Counted from the stretch's first letter, positions 34,813 through 43,862 are shown. The stretch: DNA of 56,229 bases from an uncultured bacterium (GCA_905214345.1 CAJMLV010000019.1:1-56229), one strand, 5' to 3'. Numbers and translations: made by a program. The notes: generated from the letters alone by a model not told the origin.

Positions 34813-36276
34813 ATGGAGCAGTATTATCTGGCCATTGACATCGGCGCTTCCAGCGGGCGCCACATTCTGGGCCATGTGCAGGATGGCCGCATGATCCTGG
34901 AGGAGATCCATCGCTTTGAAAACCGGCAGGAGCGCCGGAACGGCCACGACTGCTGGGACGTGGACCATCTTTGGCGGGGGATTCTGGACGGCCTGAAAGC
35001 CTGCAAGGCCATGGGCAAGATCCCCGTCACCGTGGGTATCGATACCTGGGCGGTGGACTATGTGCTGCTGGACAAGGACGGGCAGCGCCTGGGGGATGCG
35101 GTGGCTTACCGGGACAGCCGCACAGAAGGTATGGACAAGGTGGTGGACGCCCTGATCCCCCCGGCGGAACTGTACGCCCGCACCGGCATCCAGAAACAGC
35201 CGTTCAACACCATCTATCAGCTGATAGCGCTGAAACAGGAGCATCCCGAACAGCTGGAAGCCGCCCACAGCCTGCTGATGATCCCCGATTACTTCAACTA
35301 TCTGCTGACCGGGGTACAGAAGCAGGAGTACACCAACGCCACCAGCACCAACCTGGTCAACGCCGCCAAAAAGACCTGGGACCGGGAACTGCTGGACACC
35401 CTGGGCCTGCCCCGGCGGCTGTTCGGCCCCCTGTCCATGCCCGGCACGGTGGTGGGGCCGCTGAAGGAAGAGATCGCGGAGGAAGTGGGATTCCAGACCA
35501 CCGTCATGCTGCCTGCCACCCACGACACCGGCTCGGCATTTCTGGCCGTGCCCGCCCGGGACGACCAGGCGGTGTACCTGTCCAGCGGCACCTGGAGCCT
35601 GCTGGGGGTGGAAAATGAGGAACCCATCACCACTGAGGAAAGCCGCGCCCAGAACTTCACCAACGAAGGCGGCGCCTGGTACCGGTTCCGGTATCTGAAA
35701 AACATCATGGGCCTGTGGATGATCCAGTCCATCCGGCGGGAACTCAACGGTGTGGATTATGTGGCCGGCAAGGACCGGGCTGCCTGGACTCTGGACGTGC
35801 AGGCAGGGGAGAAGCAGTGGAGCTTCCCCGACCTGATCGCTGCGGCGGAAGCGGCGTCGGATTTTGACGCCGTGGTGGACGCCAACGACGAGGCATTCCT
35901 GGCGCCGGACAGCATGATCGCCGCGGTGCAGCAAGCCTGCCGCAAGGCCGGCCAGCCCGTGCCCGAAACGGTGGGCCAGCTGATGCAGTGCGTTTACCGC
36001 AGCCTGACCCTGTGCTACAAGAATGCCATTGCCGATCTTTCCCGCCTGACGGGCAAGACCTACACCAGCATCAACATTGTGGGCGGCGGCTGCCAGGACA
36101 ACTACCTCAACCGCATGACCGCTGCCGTTACCGGTCTGCCGGTGTTTGCCGGCCCGGTGGAAGGCACCGCCATCGGCAACCTGGTGATCCAGATGATCTC
36201 CGGCGGAAAATTCCCCGGCCTGGTCACCGCCAGAACCAGCATCAAAGAAAGTTTTGATATTCATACCATTCAGTAA
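34813..36276 (+). CDS. rhaB: Rhamnulokinase
   Basis: This 487-residue FGGY-family kinase phosphorylates L-rhamnulose at O-1. Visible motifs are the N-terminal phosphate-binding AIDIGASSGRHI, GIDTWAVDYVLLDKDG, PATHDTGSAFLA, VYLSSGTWSLLG and the C-terminal nucleotide site NIVGGGCQDNYLN. The start at 34813 follows AAGGAGG. It is the first gene of rhaB-rhaA-rhaD-fucO, and its position beside the isomerase and aldolase settles the sugar as rhamnose rather than xylulose or fuculose. Confidence 0.95.
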   Translation: MEQYYLAIDIGASSGRHILGHVQDGRMILEEIHRFENRQERRNGHDCWDVDHLWRGILDGLKACKAMGKIPVTVGIDTWAVDYVLLDKDGQRLGDAVAYRDSRTEGMDKVVDALIPPAELYARTGIQKQPFNTIYQLIALKQEHPEQLEAAHSLLMIPDYFNYLLTGVQKQEYTNATSTNLVNAAKKTWDRELLDTLGLPRRLFGPLSMPGTVVGPLKEEIAEEVGFQTTVMLPATHDTGSAFLAVPARDDQAVYLSSGTWSLLGVENEEPITTEESRAQNFTNEGGAWYRFRYLKNIMGLWMIQSIRRELNGVDYVAGKDRAAWTLDVQAGEKQWSFPDLIAAAEAASDFDAVVDANDEAFLAPDSMIAAVQQACRKAGQPVPETVGQLMQCVYRSLTLCYKNAIADLSRLTGKTYTSINIVGGGCQDNYLNRMTAAVTGLPVFAGPVEGTAIGNLVIQMISGGKFPGLVTARTSIKESFDIHTIQ

Positions 36277-36292
36277 ACAGGAGGAAAAACCA

Positions 36293-37555
36293 ATGAGCTA
36301 TTCCGAAGCAAAAGTCCGGTATGCAGCCCTGGGCATCGATACCGACGCCGCCATCGAGCGCCTCAAGACGGTTCCCGTTTCTCTGCACTGCTGGCAGGGC
36401 GACGACGTGCGCGGCTTTGACGGCGACCCCAGCAAGCCCCTGACCGGCGGCATCCAGACCACCGGCAACTATCCCGGCCGTGCCCGCAACCCCGAAGAAC
36501 TGATGGCCGACCTGGACCAGGTGCTGGCCCTGATCCCCGGCACCCCCAAGATGAACCTGCACGCCAACTACGCCATTTTTGACGAGGAGAACGGCGGCTG
36601 GGTGGACCGCGACAAGCTGGAACCCAAGCATTTTGCCAAGTGGGTGCAGTTCTGCAAGGAGCGCGGCCTGGGCTGCGACTTCAACCCCACCTTCTTCTCC
36701 CATGAAAAGTGCGATCCCCTGACCCTGTCCAGCGCCAACGAGGAGACCCGCAAGTTCTGGATCGACCACGGCAAGGCCTGCATCCGCATCAGCCAGTATC
36801 TGGCCGAAGAACTGGGCCAGCCCTGCGTCATGAACATCTGGACCGGCGACGGCTTCAAGGATATTCCCGGCGACCGCATGGGCCCCCGTGAGCGTTACCG
36901 CGATTCCATCGACGCCATTCTGGCCGAACCCTTCGACTTCTCCAAGGTCAAGCCCTGTGTGGAGAGCAAGGTCTTTGGCATCGGTGTGGAAGCCTACACC
37001 GCCGGCAGCGGCGAGTTCAGCCTGCTGTACGCCGCCATGCACAAGGATAAGTGCATCCCCCTGATGGACAACGGCCATTACCATCCCACCGAGGTGGTCA
37101 GCGACAAGATCTCCGCTCTGCTCACCTTCTTTGACGAGATCGCCCTCCATGTGACCCGCCCCATCCGCTGGGACTCCGACCATGTGGTGCTCTTTGACGA
37201 TGAAACCAAGGAGATCGCCCGTGAGATCGTGCGCTGCGGCGGCCTGGACGGCAAGGTGGACATCGCGCTGGACTACTTCGACGCTTCCATCAACCGCATT
37301 TCCGCCTGGGTCACCGGTTACCGCAACTTCCAGAAGGCCCTGCTCTACGCCCTGCTGCAGCCCAACGACGAGCTGAAGACCCTGCAGGACGAAAGCAACT
37401 TCACCAAGCTGATGGTGGTGCAGGAAGAGCTCAAGACCATGCCTTTCGGCGAGATCTGGGACGAATACTGCTGCCGCTGCGGCAAGCCGGTGGACGGCCA
37501 GTGGTTTGAAAAAATTTTGTCCTACGAACAGGATACGCTGAGCAAGCGCGTGTGA
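36293..37555 (+). CDS. rhaA: L-rhamnose isomerase
   Basis: This 420-residue metal-dependent TIM-barrel enzyme converts L-rhamnose to L-rhamnulose, the first catabolic step. Family blocks are SLHCWQGDDVRGF near the N terminus, GNYPGRARN, CDFNPTFFSH, NIWTGDGFKDIP, and the metal-site segments LLYAAMHKDK and LMDNGHYHPTE. Length is standard. The ATG follows CAGGAGG, 16 nt after rhaB. Confidence 0.96.
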   Translation: MSYSEAKVRYAALGIDTDAAIERLKTVPVSLHCWQGDDVRGFDGDPSKPLTGGIQTTGNYPGRARNPEELMADLDQVLALIPGTPKMNLHANYAIFDEENGGWVDRDKLEPKHFAKWVQFCKERGLGCDFNPTFFSHEKCDPLTLSSANEETRKFWIDHGKACIRISQYLAEELGQPCVMNIWTGDGFKDIPGDRMGPRERYRDSIDAILAEPFDFSKVKPCVESKVFGIGVEAYTAGSGEFSLLYAAMHKDKCIPLMDNGHYHPTEVVSDKISALLTFFDEIALHVTRPIRWDSDHVVLFDDETKEIAREIVRCGGLDGKVDIALDYFDASINRISAWVTGYRNFQKALLYALLQPNDELKTLQDESNFTKLMVVQEELKTMPFGEIWDEYCCRCGKPVDGQWFEKILSYEQDTLSKRV

Positions 37556-37586
37556 TATAATAGGGAACAGAAAGGGAGAAAGTACC

Positions 37587-38426
37587 ATGAACGTTTTGGA
37601 CGCACAGTTTGTGAAAGATTATATCCGTATGGCCGATGACGGCTGGAACCAGGGCTGGCATGAACGCAACGGCGGCAACCTGAGCTACCGCATCAAGCCC
37701 GAAGAGGTGGCCGAAGTGGCCGACAGCCTGCAGCCCCGGGAATGGCAGCCCATCGGCACCAGCGTGCCCAAGCTGGCCGGGGAGTACTTCCTGGTCACCG
37801 GCAGCGGCAAGTTCTTCCGCAATGTTTCCATCAAGCCGGAAGATTCCATCTGCATCATCGAGCTGGATGACAAGGGCGAAAACTACCGCATCTGCTGGGG
37901 CCTGGTCAACGGCGGCCGTCCCACCAGCGAGCTGCCCAGCCACCTGATGAACCACGAAGTGAAGATGCTGGCCACCGGCGGCAAGCACCGTGTCATCTAC
38001 CATGCACACCCCGCCAACACCATCGCCCTGACCTTCGTGCTGCCCCTGACCGACGAGGCATTCACCCGCGAACTGTGGGAGATGGCCACCGAGTGCCCCG
38101 TGGTCTTCCCCTCCGGCATCGGTGTGGTGCCCTGGATGGTTCCCGGCGGCCGTGACATCGCCGTGGCCACCAGCGAGCTGATGAAGAAGTACGATGTGGC
38201 CATCTGGGCCCACCATGGTATGTTCTGCTCCGGTGAGGACTTTGACCTCACCTTCGGCCTGATGCACACGGTGGAGAAGAGCGCCGAAATTCTGGTGAAG
38301 GTGCTGTCCATGCGTCTGCCCGGCGAACCTGCCAAGCGCCAGACCATCCAGCCGGACGAATTCCGCCATCTGGCCGTTGATTTCGGCGTCACTCTGCCGG
38401 AAAAATTCCTGTACGAAAAGCAGTAA
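37587..38426 (+). CDS. rhaD: Rhamnulose-1-phosphate aldolase
   Basis: This 279-residue class II aldolase splits L-rhamnulose 1-phosphate into dihydroxyacetone phosphate and L-lactaldehyde. The N-terminal WNERNGGN-like block (HERNGGNLSYR), the LVTGSGKFFRN motif, the zinc-site histidines in YHAHPANTIAL and the later WAHHGMF are present. It follows rhaA by 31 nt behind an AAAGGGAG site. Confidence 0.95.
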   Translation: MNVLDAQFVKDYIRMADDGWNQGWHERNGGNLSYRIKPEEVAEVADSLQPREWQPIGTSVPKLAGEYFLVTGSGKFFRNVSIKPEDSICIIELDDKGENYRICWGLVNGGRPTSELPSHLMNHEVKMLATGGKHRVIYHAHPANTIALTFVLPLTDEAFTRELWEMATECPVVFPSGIGVVPWMVPGGRDIAVATSELMKKYDVAIWAHHGMFCSGEDFDLTFGLMHTVEKSAEILVKVLSMRLPGEPAKRQTIQPDEFRHLAVDFGVTLPEKFLYEKQ

Positions 38427-38476
38427 GCACTCCGCTTCCTGCCGCAAAAATACATATATTAAAGGAGAGATACCCT

Positions 38477-39625
38477 ATGGTTTCCCGCATTGTTCTGAAC
38501 ACCATCTCTTACCACGGCCACGGCGCCATCGAGAACATCGTTCCCGAACTGACCTCCCGCGGCTACAAGAAGGCCTTCGTCTGCTCCGACCCCGACCTGA
38601 TCAAGTTCGGCGTCACCAAGAAGGTCACCGACCTGCTGGATGCGGCTAACTTCGCTTACGCTGTGTACAGCGAGATCAAGCCCAACCCCACCATCCAGAA
38701 CGTCCAGGACGGCGTGGAAGCCTTCAAGAAGGCGGAAGCCGACTGCATCGTGACCATCGGCGGCGGTTCCTCCATGGATACCGCCAAGGCCATCGGCATC
38801 ATCATCAATAACCCCGAGTTCGCCGACGTGCGCAGCCTGGAAGGTGTGGCCCCCACCAAGAAGCATGCCGTGTTCACCATCGCCGTGCCCACCACCGCCG
38901 GTACCGCTGCCGAAGTCACCATCAACTACGTCATCACCGACGTGGAGAAAAAGCGCAAGTTCGTCTGCGTGGACACCAACGACATCCCCGAAGTGGCCGT
39001 TGTTGACCCGGATATGATGGCGTCCATGCCCAAGGGCCTGACCGCCGCCACCGGTATGGACGCTCTGACCCATGCCATCGAAGGCTACATCACCAAGGGC
39101 CACTGCACCATCTCCGACATGTTCCATCTGGAAGCCATCCGCCTGATCTCCGAGAACCTGCGCGGCGCTGTGGAGAATACCCCCGACGGCCGCGAAGGCA
39201 TGGCCCTGGGCCAGTACATCGCCGGTATGGGCTTCTCCAACGTGGGTCTGGGCATCGTCCACAGCATGGCTCACGGCCTGTCCGCCCTGTACGACACCCC
39301 CCACGGCGTGGCCTGCGCCATCCTGCTGCCGGTGGGCCTGGAATACAACAAGAGCGTGGCCGGTGAGCGTTACCGCGCCGTGGGCAAGGCCATGGGCGTG
39401 GAAGGCATCGATGCCATGACCACCGAGGAAGCCGCCGACGCCACCATCGCCGCCGTGAAGAAGCTGAGCGCCGACGTGGGCATCCCCGCCAACCTGAAGG
39501 GCATCCTGAAGGAAGAGGATGTGCAGTTCCTGGCCGAGTCCGCCTTTGCCGACGCCTGCTGCCCGGGCAATCCCCGCGACACCAGCGTGGAAGAAATCGT
39601 GGAGCTGTACAAGAGCCAGATGTGA
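38477..39625 (+). CDS. fucO: Lactaldehyde reductase (1,2-propanediol oxidoreductase)
   Basis: This 382-residue iron-dependent group III alcohol dehydrogenase has the NAD-binding GGGSSMDTAKA and the iron-site histidines in HAIEGYIT, HSMAHGL and TPHGVACAILLP. It is closest in character to FucO, which reduces L-lactaldehyde to 1,2-propanediol while oxidising NADH. Its place as last gene of the rhamnose operon, right after the aldolase that releases lactaldehyde, supports that role. It is followed by a strong terminator. Without genes for propanediol use nearby, propanediol is a likely end product. Confidence 0.92.
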   Translation: MVSRIVLNTISYHGHGAIENIVPELTSRGYKKAFVCSDPDLIKFGVTKKVTDLLDAANFAYAVYSEIKPNPTIQNVQDGVEAFKKAEADCIVTIGGGSSMDTAKAIGIIINNPEFADVRSLEGVAPTKKHAVFTIAVPTTAGTAAEVTINYVITDVEKKRKFVCVDTNDIPEVAVVDPDMMASMPKGLTAATGMDALTHAIEGYITKGHCTISDMFHLEAIRLISENLRGAVENTPDGREGMALGQYIAGMGFSNVGLGIVHSMAHGLSALYDTPHGVACAILLPVGLEYNKSVAGERYRAVGKAMGVEGIDAMTTEEAADATIAAVKKLSADVGIPANLKGILKEEDVQFLAESAFADACCPGNPRDTSVEEIVELYKSQM

Positions 39626-39645
39626 TCCCTGCATAACCTGAATCC

Positions 39646-39687
39646 AAACGGCCCGGACGCCGGAAAGCGGTGTCCGGGCCGTTTTTT
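39646..39687 (+). terminator. Intrinsic terminator of the rhamnose operon
   Basis: AAACGGCCCGGAC (39646-39658) pairs with GTCCGGGCCGTTT (39672-39684), ending in T6. Confidence 0.92.
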
Positions 39688-39727
39688 GCCTGTTTTTCCG
39701 GGACAGAACAGAGGACGGGAAATCGCG

Positions 39728-39756
39728 TTGCCTTTTTGTGCGGCCTGTGTTAGAAT
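39728..39756 (+). promoter_or_regulatory. Sigma-A-type promoter upstream of the NadX-like gene
   Basis: TTGCCT (39728-39733) and TAGAAT (39751-39756) are 17 nt apart, about 58 nt ahead of the start codon. Confidence 0.7.
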
Positions 39757-39814
39757 CGCCTTAAAGAGAGCACCGGCGGGCCCAGGGCCGCGCCGGGGAA
39801 AGGATCGTTTCATC

Positions 39815-40612
39815 ATGAACAAGAAAAAACTGGCCATTCTGGGCTGCGGGTATCTGGGCGGCATTGTGGCCGAAGCGTACACCCGGGGCCTGCTGGCCGA
39901 CTACGAGCTGGTGGGGGCCGTCAGCCGCACTCCCGACAGTGCCCGGAAACTGGCAGACAAGGCGGGCTGTGCCTTCTGCCCCGATATGGAGGCGCTGCTG
40001 GCCCTGCATCCGGACATCGTGGTGGAGACCGCGGGCATCCCCGCGGTGCGGGCGTATGCCGCCGCCATTCTGGAAAGCGGCGCCGACCTGGCAGTGATCT
40101 CCATCGGTGCTTTTGCGGATGCCGAATTCCAGGCCCGGATCAAGGAAACCGCCGCCCGCTGCGGCCGCAAGGTCTACCTGGCTTCCGGGGCGGTGGGCGG
40201 CTTTGATGTGCTGTCCACCATCACCCTCATGGCCCGGGCGGAAGGCAAGGAGCCTGCGGTTTCCTTCCACACCCACAAGAGCCCCGGTTCCCTGCGGGGG
40301 ACCCCTGTTTACCGTCCCGAGATGGAAGGGGCGGAGATGCAGGCTTTCGGAGGCACCGCCACCCAGGCCATCGAACTGCTGCCCACCCGGGTGAATGTGG
40401 CGGTGGCGGCCTCCCTGGCCTCTGCCGGGCCGGACAACACCCGCATGCAGATCACCAGCGTGCCTGGATTTGTGGGGGATGACCACTGCATCACGGTGGA
40501 AGGCGCCGGTGCCAAAGCGGTGGTGGATATTTACTCCGATAAAAGTGCCATTGCCGGCTGGAGCCTGGTAGCTCTGCTGCGCAATCTGGCTTCGCCCCTG
40601 GAACTGCACTGA
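39815..40612 (+). CDS. Aspartate dehydrogenase-family oxidoreductase (NadX-like)
   Basis: This 265-residue protein has an N-terminal Rossmann motif LGCGYLGG, a SGAVGGFDVLS block corresponding to the catalytic-domain signature of L-aspartate dehydrogenases, a HKSPGSLRGTP loop and RVNVAVAASLASAG. NadX makes iminoaspartate from aspartate for NAD synthesis or ammonia fixation, but no nadA or nadC lies nearby, so the true substrate is open. The start at 39815 follows GGGGAAAGG; an upstream in-frame region would read through the promoter. It is 18 nt ahead of a hydroxyacid-dehydrogenase-like gene and probably shares its function. Confidence 0.8.
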   Translation: MNKKKLAILGCGYLGGIVAEAYTRGLLADYELVGAVSRTPDSARKLADKAGCAFCPDMEALLALHPDIVVETAGIPAVRAYAAAILESGADLAVISIGAFADAEFQARIKETAARCGRKVYLASGAVGGFDVLSTITLMARAEGKEPAVSFHTHKSPGSLRGTPVYRPEMEGAEMQAFGGTATQAIELLPTRVNVAVAASLASAGPDNTRMQITSVPGFVGDDHCITVEGAGAKAVVDIYSDKSAIAGWSLVALLRNLASPLELH

Positions 40613-40630
40613 GAGAAGGAGGAAACGACT

Positions 40631-41539
40631 ATGTTCCGCAAATTGACCGCCATCGAGCCCGTCAGCCTGGTGCCCTGGGCGGAAAAAGAACTTTCCAAGT
40701 ATGCCGGGGAAGTGGTCCTGTTTGATGACATCCCCGCCGACAACGCCGAGATCATCCGCCGCATCGGGGATTCCGACGCCGCCCTGCTGAGCTACACCTC
40801 CCGCATTGACAAAGAAGTCATCGCCGCCTGCCCCAATCTGCGATACATCGGTATGTGCTGCAGCCTCTATTCGGAGGAGAGCGCCAACGTGGATATTGCC
40901 TTTGCCCGGCAGCGTGGGATCTGCGTCAAGGGCATCCGGGATTATGGCGACCGGGGCGTGGTGGAGTATGTCCTCCACGAGCTCACCGGTCTGCTCCACG
41001 GCTTTGACCTGCCCCGCCTGCACACCGAGGCGGAGGAAATCTACGGTCTGCAGGTGGGCGTGGTGGGCCTGGGGACCTCGGGACGGATGATCGCCCGGGC
41101 GCTGCAGTTTCTGGGGGCAGACATCCGCTATTATGCCCGCGGTCCCAAGGCGGACGCCGAAGCCGAAGGCATGCGGTACACCCCGCTGCCCGAACTGCTG
41201 CGGGAAAGCCAGGTGGTGTTTACCTGCCTGAACAAGAATGTGCTGCTGCTGGGCGAGGATGAGTTTGCCGCCCTGGGCGACGGCAAGGTGCTGTTCAACA
41301 CCTCCATCGGTCCTGGGTTTGACAGCGCCGCCATGGAACGCTGGGTCCGGCGTGAGGGCAACTGGTTCTTCTGCGATACGGCGGCTGCCGCGGGCCAGGT
41401 GAGCGAGGAATTCTTCCGGCTTCCCCGGGTGGTGTGCCGCAATGTTTCGGCAGGGCGCACCCGCCAGGCTTTTGAGCTGCTGAGTGAAAAGGTGCTGGAC
41501 AACATCCGCGCTTTCCTGCAGGAGCAGGAAAACGGCTGA
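40631..41539 (+). CDS. 2-hydroxyacid dehydrogenase-like protein lacking the usual catalytic residues
   Basis: This 302-residue protein has the two-domain fold of D-isomer-specific 2-hydroxyacid dehydrogenases. It has a good Rossmann motif VGLGTSGRMIARAL (from Gly146) and the LFNTS strand. The usual catalytic Arg in NxARG is Ile226 (NTSIG). The region that normally has the PHIAG histidine reads CRNVSAG, and no Glu sits in a clear LDVxxxEP context. Nucleotide binding therefore looks intact while standard hydride-transfer chemistry does not. It may be an altered enzyme or a non-catalytic NAD(P) sensor. It forms an operon with the NadX-like gene. Confidence 0.78.
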   Translation: MFRKLTAIEPVSLVPWAEKELSKYAGEVVLFDDIPADNAEIIRRIGDSDAALLSYTSRIDKEVIAACPNLRYIGMCCSLYSEESANVDIAFARQRGICVKGIRDYGDRGVVEYVLHELTGLLHGFDLPRLHTEAEEIYGLQVGVVGLGTSGRMIARALQFLGADIRYYARGPKADAEAEGMRYTPLPELLRESQVVFTCLNKNVLLLGEDEFAALGDGKVLFNTSIGPGFDSAAMERWVRREGNWFFCDTAAAAGQVSEEFFRLPRVVCRNVSAGRTRQAFELLSEKVLDNIRAFLQEQENG

Positions 41540-41562
41540 GAAACCGCCAATACGGAAAAAAG

Positions 41563-41601
41563 AAAAAGCAGGTTGAAACTTTTGTTTCAACCTGCTTTTT
41601 T
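41563..41601. terminator. Bidirectional terminator shared by a protein operon and tRNA-Pro
   Basis: AAAAAGCAGGTTGAAAC (41563-41579) is perfectly complementary to GTTTCAACCTGCTTTTT (41584-41600). Rightward it ends the NadX-like operon. Leftward it follows the tRNA 3' end directly and has T-rich sequence beyond. Confidence 0.9.
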
Positions 41602-41676
41602 GGTCGAGGTGACAGGACTCGAACCTGCGGCCTCCTGGTCCCAAACCAGGCGCGCTACCAGCTGCGCAACACCTCG
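41601..41676 (-). tRNA. tRNA-Pro (anticodon UGG)
   Basis: On the minus strand the gene begins CGAGGTGT at 41676 and shows D-arm GCGCAGCTGGTAGCGC, an anticodon stem CCTGG/CCAGG with loop TTTGGGA (anticodon TGG), the T-arm GCAGGTTCGAGTCCTGT and the acceptor match CACCTCG. A CCA end is encoded (TGG at 41601-41603 on the plus strand). The terminator begins without any spacer. Confidence 0.95.
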
Positions 41677-41688
41677 CGGTCGTTATCC

Positions 41689-41717
41689 ATTATAACCGCT
41701 GAGGCTGCGCCCGTCAA
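41689..41717 (-). promoter_or_regulatory. Near-consensus promoter of tRNA-Pro
   Basis: On the minus strand TTGACG (41712-41717) and TATAAT (41689-41694) are 17 nt apart, 12 nt before the tRNA 5' end. Confidence 0.85.
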
Positions 41718-41737
41718 GCACGGGGCCGCGTTCATTC

Positions 41738-42805
41738 TCAATAGTTCTGGGGTTCTTCTTCGCCCTTCATCACGCGCAGAGCGCCCTGGGCCAGAGCCAG
41801 CAGCTCGTCCTCGCCGGGGTAAACGGTGATGGGAGCGATGAAGCCGATCTTCTGCTCCAGAACTTCACGGGTGTAGGGGTTGTAGGCAATGCCGCCGGTG
41901 AGGATGATGGCATCCACCTTGCCCTCCAGGACGGTGGCCATGGCGCCGGCGTCCTTGGCGATCTGGTAATAGAAGGCATCCTGCACCAGCTTGGCGAACT
42001 CGTCGCCTTCCTTCACCATCTTTTCCACCACGCGGGCGTCGTTGGTGTGCAGGTAGGCGTTGAAACCGCCGTTGCCGCAGATCTTCTTGTAGATCTCCTG
42101 CTGGGTGTACTTGCCGGAGAAGCACATCTTGATCAGGTCGCCCGCAGGCACGGTGCCGGCGCGCTCGGGGCTGAAGCAGCCCTCGCCGTCCAGGATGTTG
42201 TTCACGTCCACGACCTTGCCCTTGCAGTGGGCGCCCACGGAAACGCCGCCGCCCATGTGGATGACGATGAGGTTCAGCGCGTCGTAGGTGGTGCCGTGCT
42301 CCTTGGCATAGCGGCGGGCCACGGCCTTCTGGTTCAGGGCGTGGAAGATACTGCGGCGGGGCAGTTCGGGCACGCCGGACAGACGGGCTACGTCGGTGAG
42401 CTCATCCACGACCACAGGGTCCACGATGTAGGAGGGCTTGCCGATGGCGTCGCCGATCTCACGGGCAAGGATGCCGCCCAGGTTGGAGGCATGCTGACCC
42501 TGCACACCGGCCACCAGGTCGGCCAGCAGAGCATCGCTGACGGGGTAGGTGCCGCCGGGAATGGGCTTGAGCAGGCCGCCGCGGCCCACGATCACGTCAA
42601 AGGAATGGATGTCGCAGTTGTCCTCTTTCAGGGTGTCCAGAATGATCTGCTTGCGGAAGTCCTTCTGGTCGATGATGGAGGCGTATTTGGCGATCTCCTC
42701 GGTGGGATGGCGCAGGGTCTTGTCGAACAGCAGGGTCTCGTCCTCAAAGGCACCGATCTTGGTGGAGGTGGAACCCGGGTTAATGATAAGGCTCTTGATA
42801 GACAT
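41738..42805 (-). CDS. buk: Butyrate kinase
   Basis: This 355-residue ASKHA-fold acetate/butyrate kinase converts butyryl phosphate and ADP to butyrate and ATP, the last energy-conserving step. Family blocks are INPGSTSTKIGAF at the N terminus, the HMGGGVSVGAH nucleotide-phosphate loop, GCFSPERAGTVP and ILTGGIAYNP. Length is typical of Buk and shorter than acetate kinase. It follows ptb by 52 nt on the leftward strand. No terminator separates it from the downstream tRNA-Pro promoter, so some read-through into the tRNA is possible. Confidence 0.95.
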   Translation of the reverse strand: MSIKSLIINPGSTSTKIGAFEDETLLFDKTLRHPTEEIAKYASIIDQKDFRKQIILDTLKEDNCDIHSFDVIVGRGGLLKPIPGGTYPVSDALLADLVAGVQGQHASNLGGILAREIGDAIGKPSYIVDPVVVDELTDVARLSGVPELPRRSIFHALNQKAVARRYAKEHGTTYDALNLIVIHMGGGVSVGAHCKGKVVDVNNILDGEGCFSPERAGTVPAGDLIKMCFSGKYTQQEIYKKICGNGGFNAYLHTNDARVVEKMVKEGDEFAKLVQDAFYYQIAKDAGAMATVLEGKVDAIILTGGIAYNPYTREVLEQKIGFIAPITVYPGEDELLALAQGALRVMKGEEEPQNY

Positions 42806-42857
42806 GGTAGCTCGCTTCCTTTTTCAAATGATTTTCTCTCTCACAACGACAGGCGGA

Positions 42858-43772
42858 TCAGCGGTCCAGAGCGGCGGCCACCACGGCAGCCAGGGCGATG
42901 GAGTTGACCTTGGTCTTGAAGGAGTCGGAACGGCTGGTCAGGATGGCGGGCACCTTGGTGCCGGTCAGGATGCAGCCGTTCTCGCACTTGGCGGTGTGCA
43001 CCAGGGTCTTGTACACCAGGTTGCCGGCCTGAATATCGGGGAAGAGCAGCACGTCGGCATGGCCGGCGGCAGGACGATCCTGAGCACCCTTGTGGGCAGC
43101 GGCTTCGGGATCGATGGCAATGTCCATGGACAGGGGGCCGTCCACCACGCAGCCGGTGATCTTGCCTTCTTCGTTCATCTTGCGCAGTTCGTCGGCGTCC
43201 ACGGTGCAGGGCATCTTGGGGTTGACGACCTCAACGGCGGCCAGGGGGGCAACCTTGGGGAATTCCACGCCGCAGGCATGGGCCACTTCCACGGTGTTTT
43301 CGATGATGTGGACCTTGTCCTCCAGGGTGGGGTAGGTGATGAAGGCCACGTCGGACATGAACAGCAGCTGTTCCACGCCCTCCACCTCGAACACGGCCAC
43401 ATGGCTCAGGGTCTTGCCGGTGCGCAGGCCCACTTCCTTGTCCAGAATGCTCTTCAGGAAAGTTTTGGTGTCCAGCAGGCCCTTCATGTACATGTCGGCT
43501 TCGCCGTCATGGGCCAGCTTCACGGCCTTCAGCGAGGCGGCGGTCTTGTCCGGCTCGTTGATGATGCGGTAATCCGCCAGGTCGATGTTCATCTCGGCCG
43601 CAATGGCACGGATCTTGGCTTCGTCGCCCACCAGGATGGCGTCGGCAATGCCCTGCTTGTGGGCTTCGGCAACGGCTTCCAGAACGGCGTCGTCCTCGGC
43701 GGCAGCCACCGCGATGGTCTTTTTGCCGCATTCCTTGACCTTGGAGATCAGTTCGTCAAAACTCTTCACCAT
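42858..43772 (-). CDS. ptb: Phosphate butyryltransferase
   Basis: This 304-residue enzyme of the phosphate acetyl/butyryltransferase family exchanges CoA for phosphate on butyryl-CoA. Visible blocks are AILVGDEAKIRAIA, DMYMKGLLDTKTFLKSIL, FMSDVAFITYP and VLLFPDIQAGNLVYKTL. I chose the ATG at 43772, 8 nt after a GAGG site; a GTG three codons upstream is possible. With buk it forms the ATP-yielding butyrate exit branch. The promoter and a Rex-like site lie about 80 nt upstream. Confidence 0.95.
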   Translation of the reverse strand: MVKSFDELISKVKECGKKTIAVAAAEDDAVLEAVAEAHKQGIADAILVGDEAKIRAIAAEMNIDLADYRIINEPDKTAASLKAVKLAHDGEADMYMKGLLDTKTFLKSILDKEVGLRTGKTLSHVAVFEVEGVEQLLFMSDVAFITYPTLEDKVHIIENTVEVAHACGVEFPKVAPLAAVEVVNPKMPCTVDADELRKMNEEGKITGCVVDGPLSMDIAIDPEAAAHKGAQDRPAAGHADVLLFPDIQAGNLVYKTLVHTAKCENGCILTGTKVPAILTSRSDSFKTKVNSIALAAVVAAALDR

Positions 43773-43844
43773 AAAAAACACCTCGTTTTAGCATGCAAAG
43801 CTGTGTGGCCGGGGCAGGGAAGTGCCGCGGCGCAGGGGCAGTAT

Positions 43845-43862
43845 CTGTTAAAAGAATAACAC
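43845..43862. promoter_or_regulatory. Candidate Rex operator over the ptb-buk -10 box
   Basis: CTGTTAAAAGAATAACAC matches 11 of the 14 fixed positions of the clostridial Rex consensus TTGTTAANNNNTTAACAA. It covers the -10 box of the leftward promoter, where an NADH-responsive repressor would block transcription. Confidence 0.5.
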
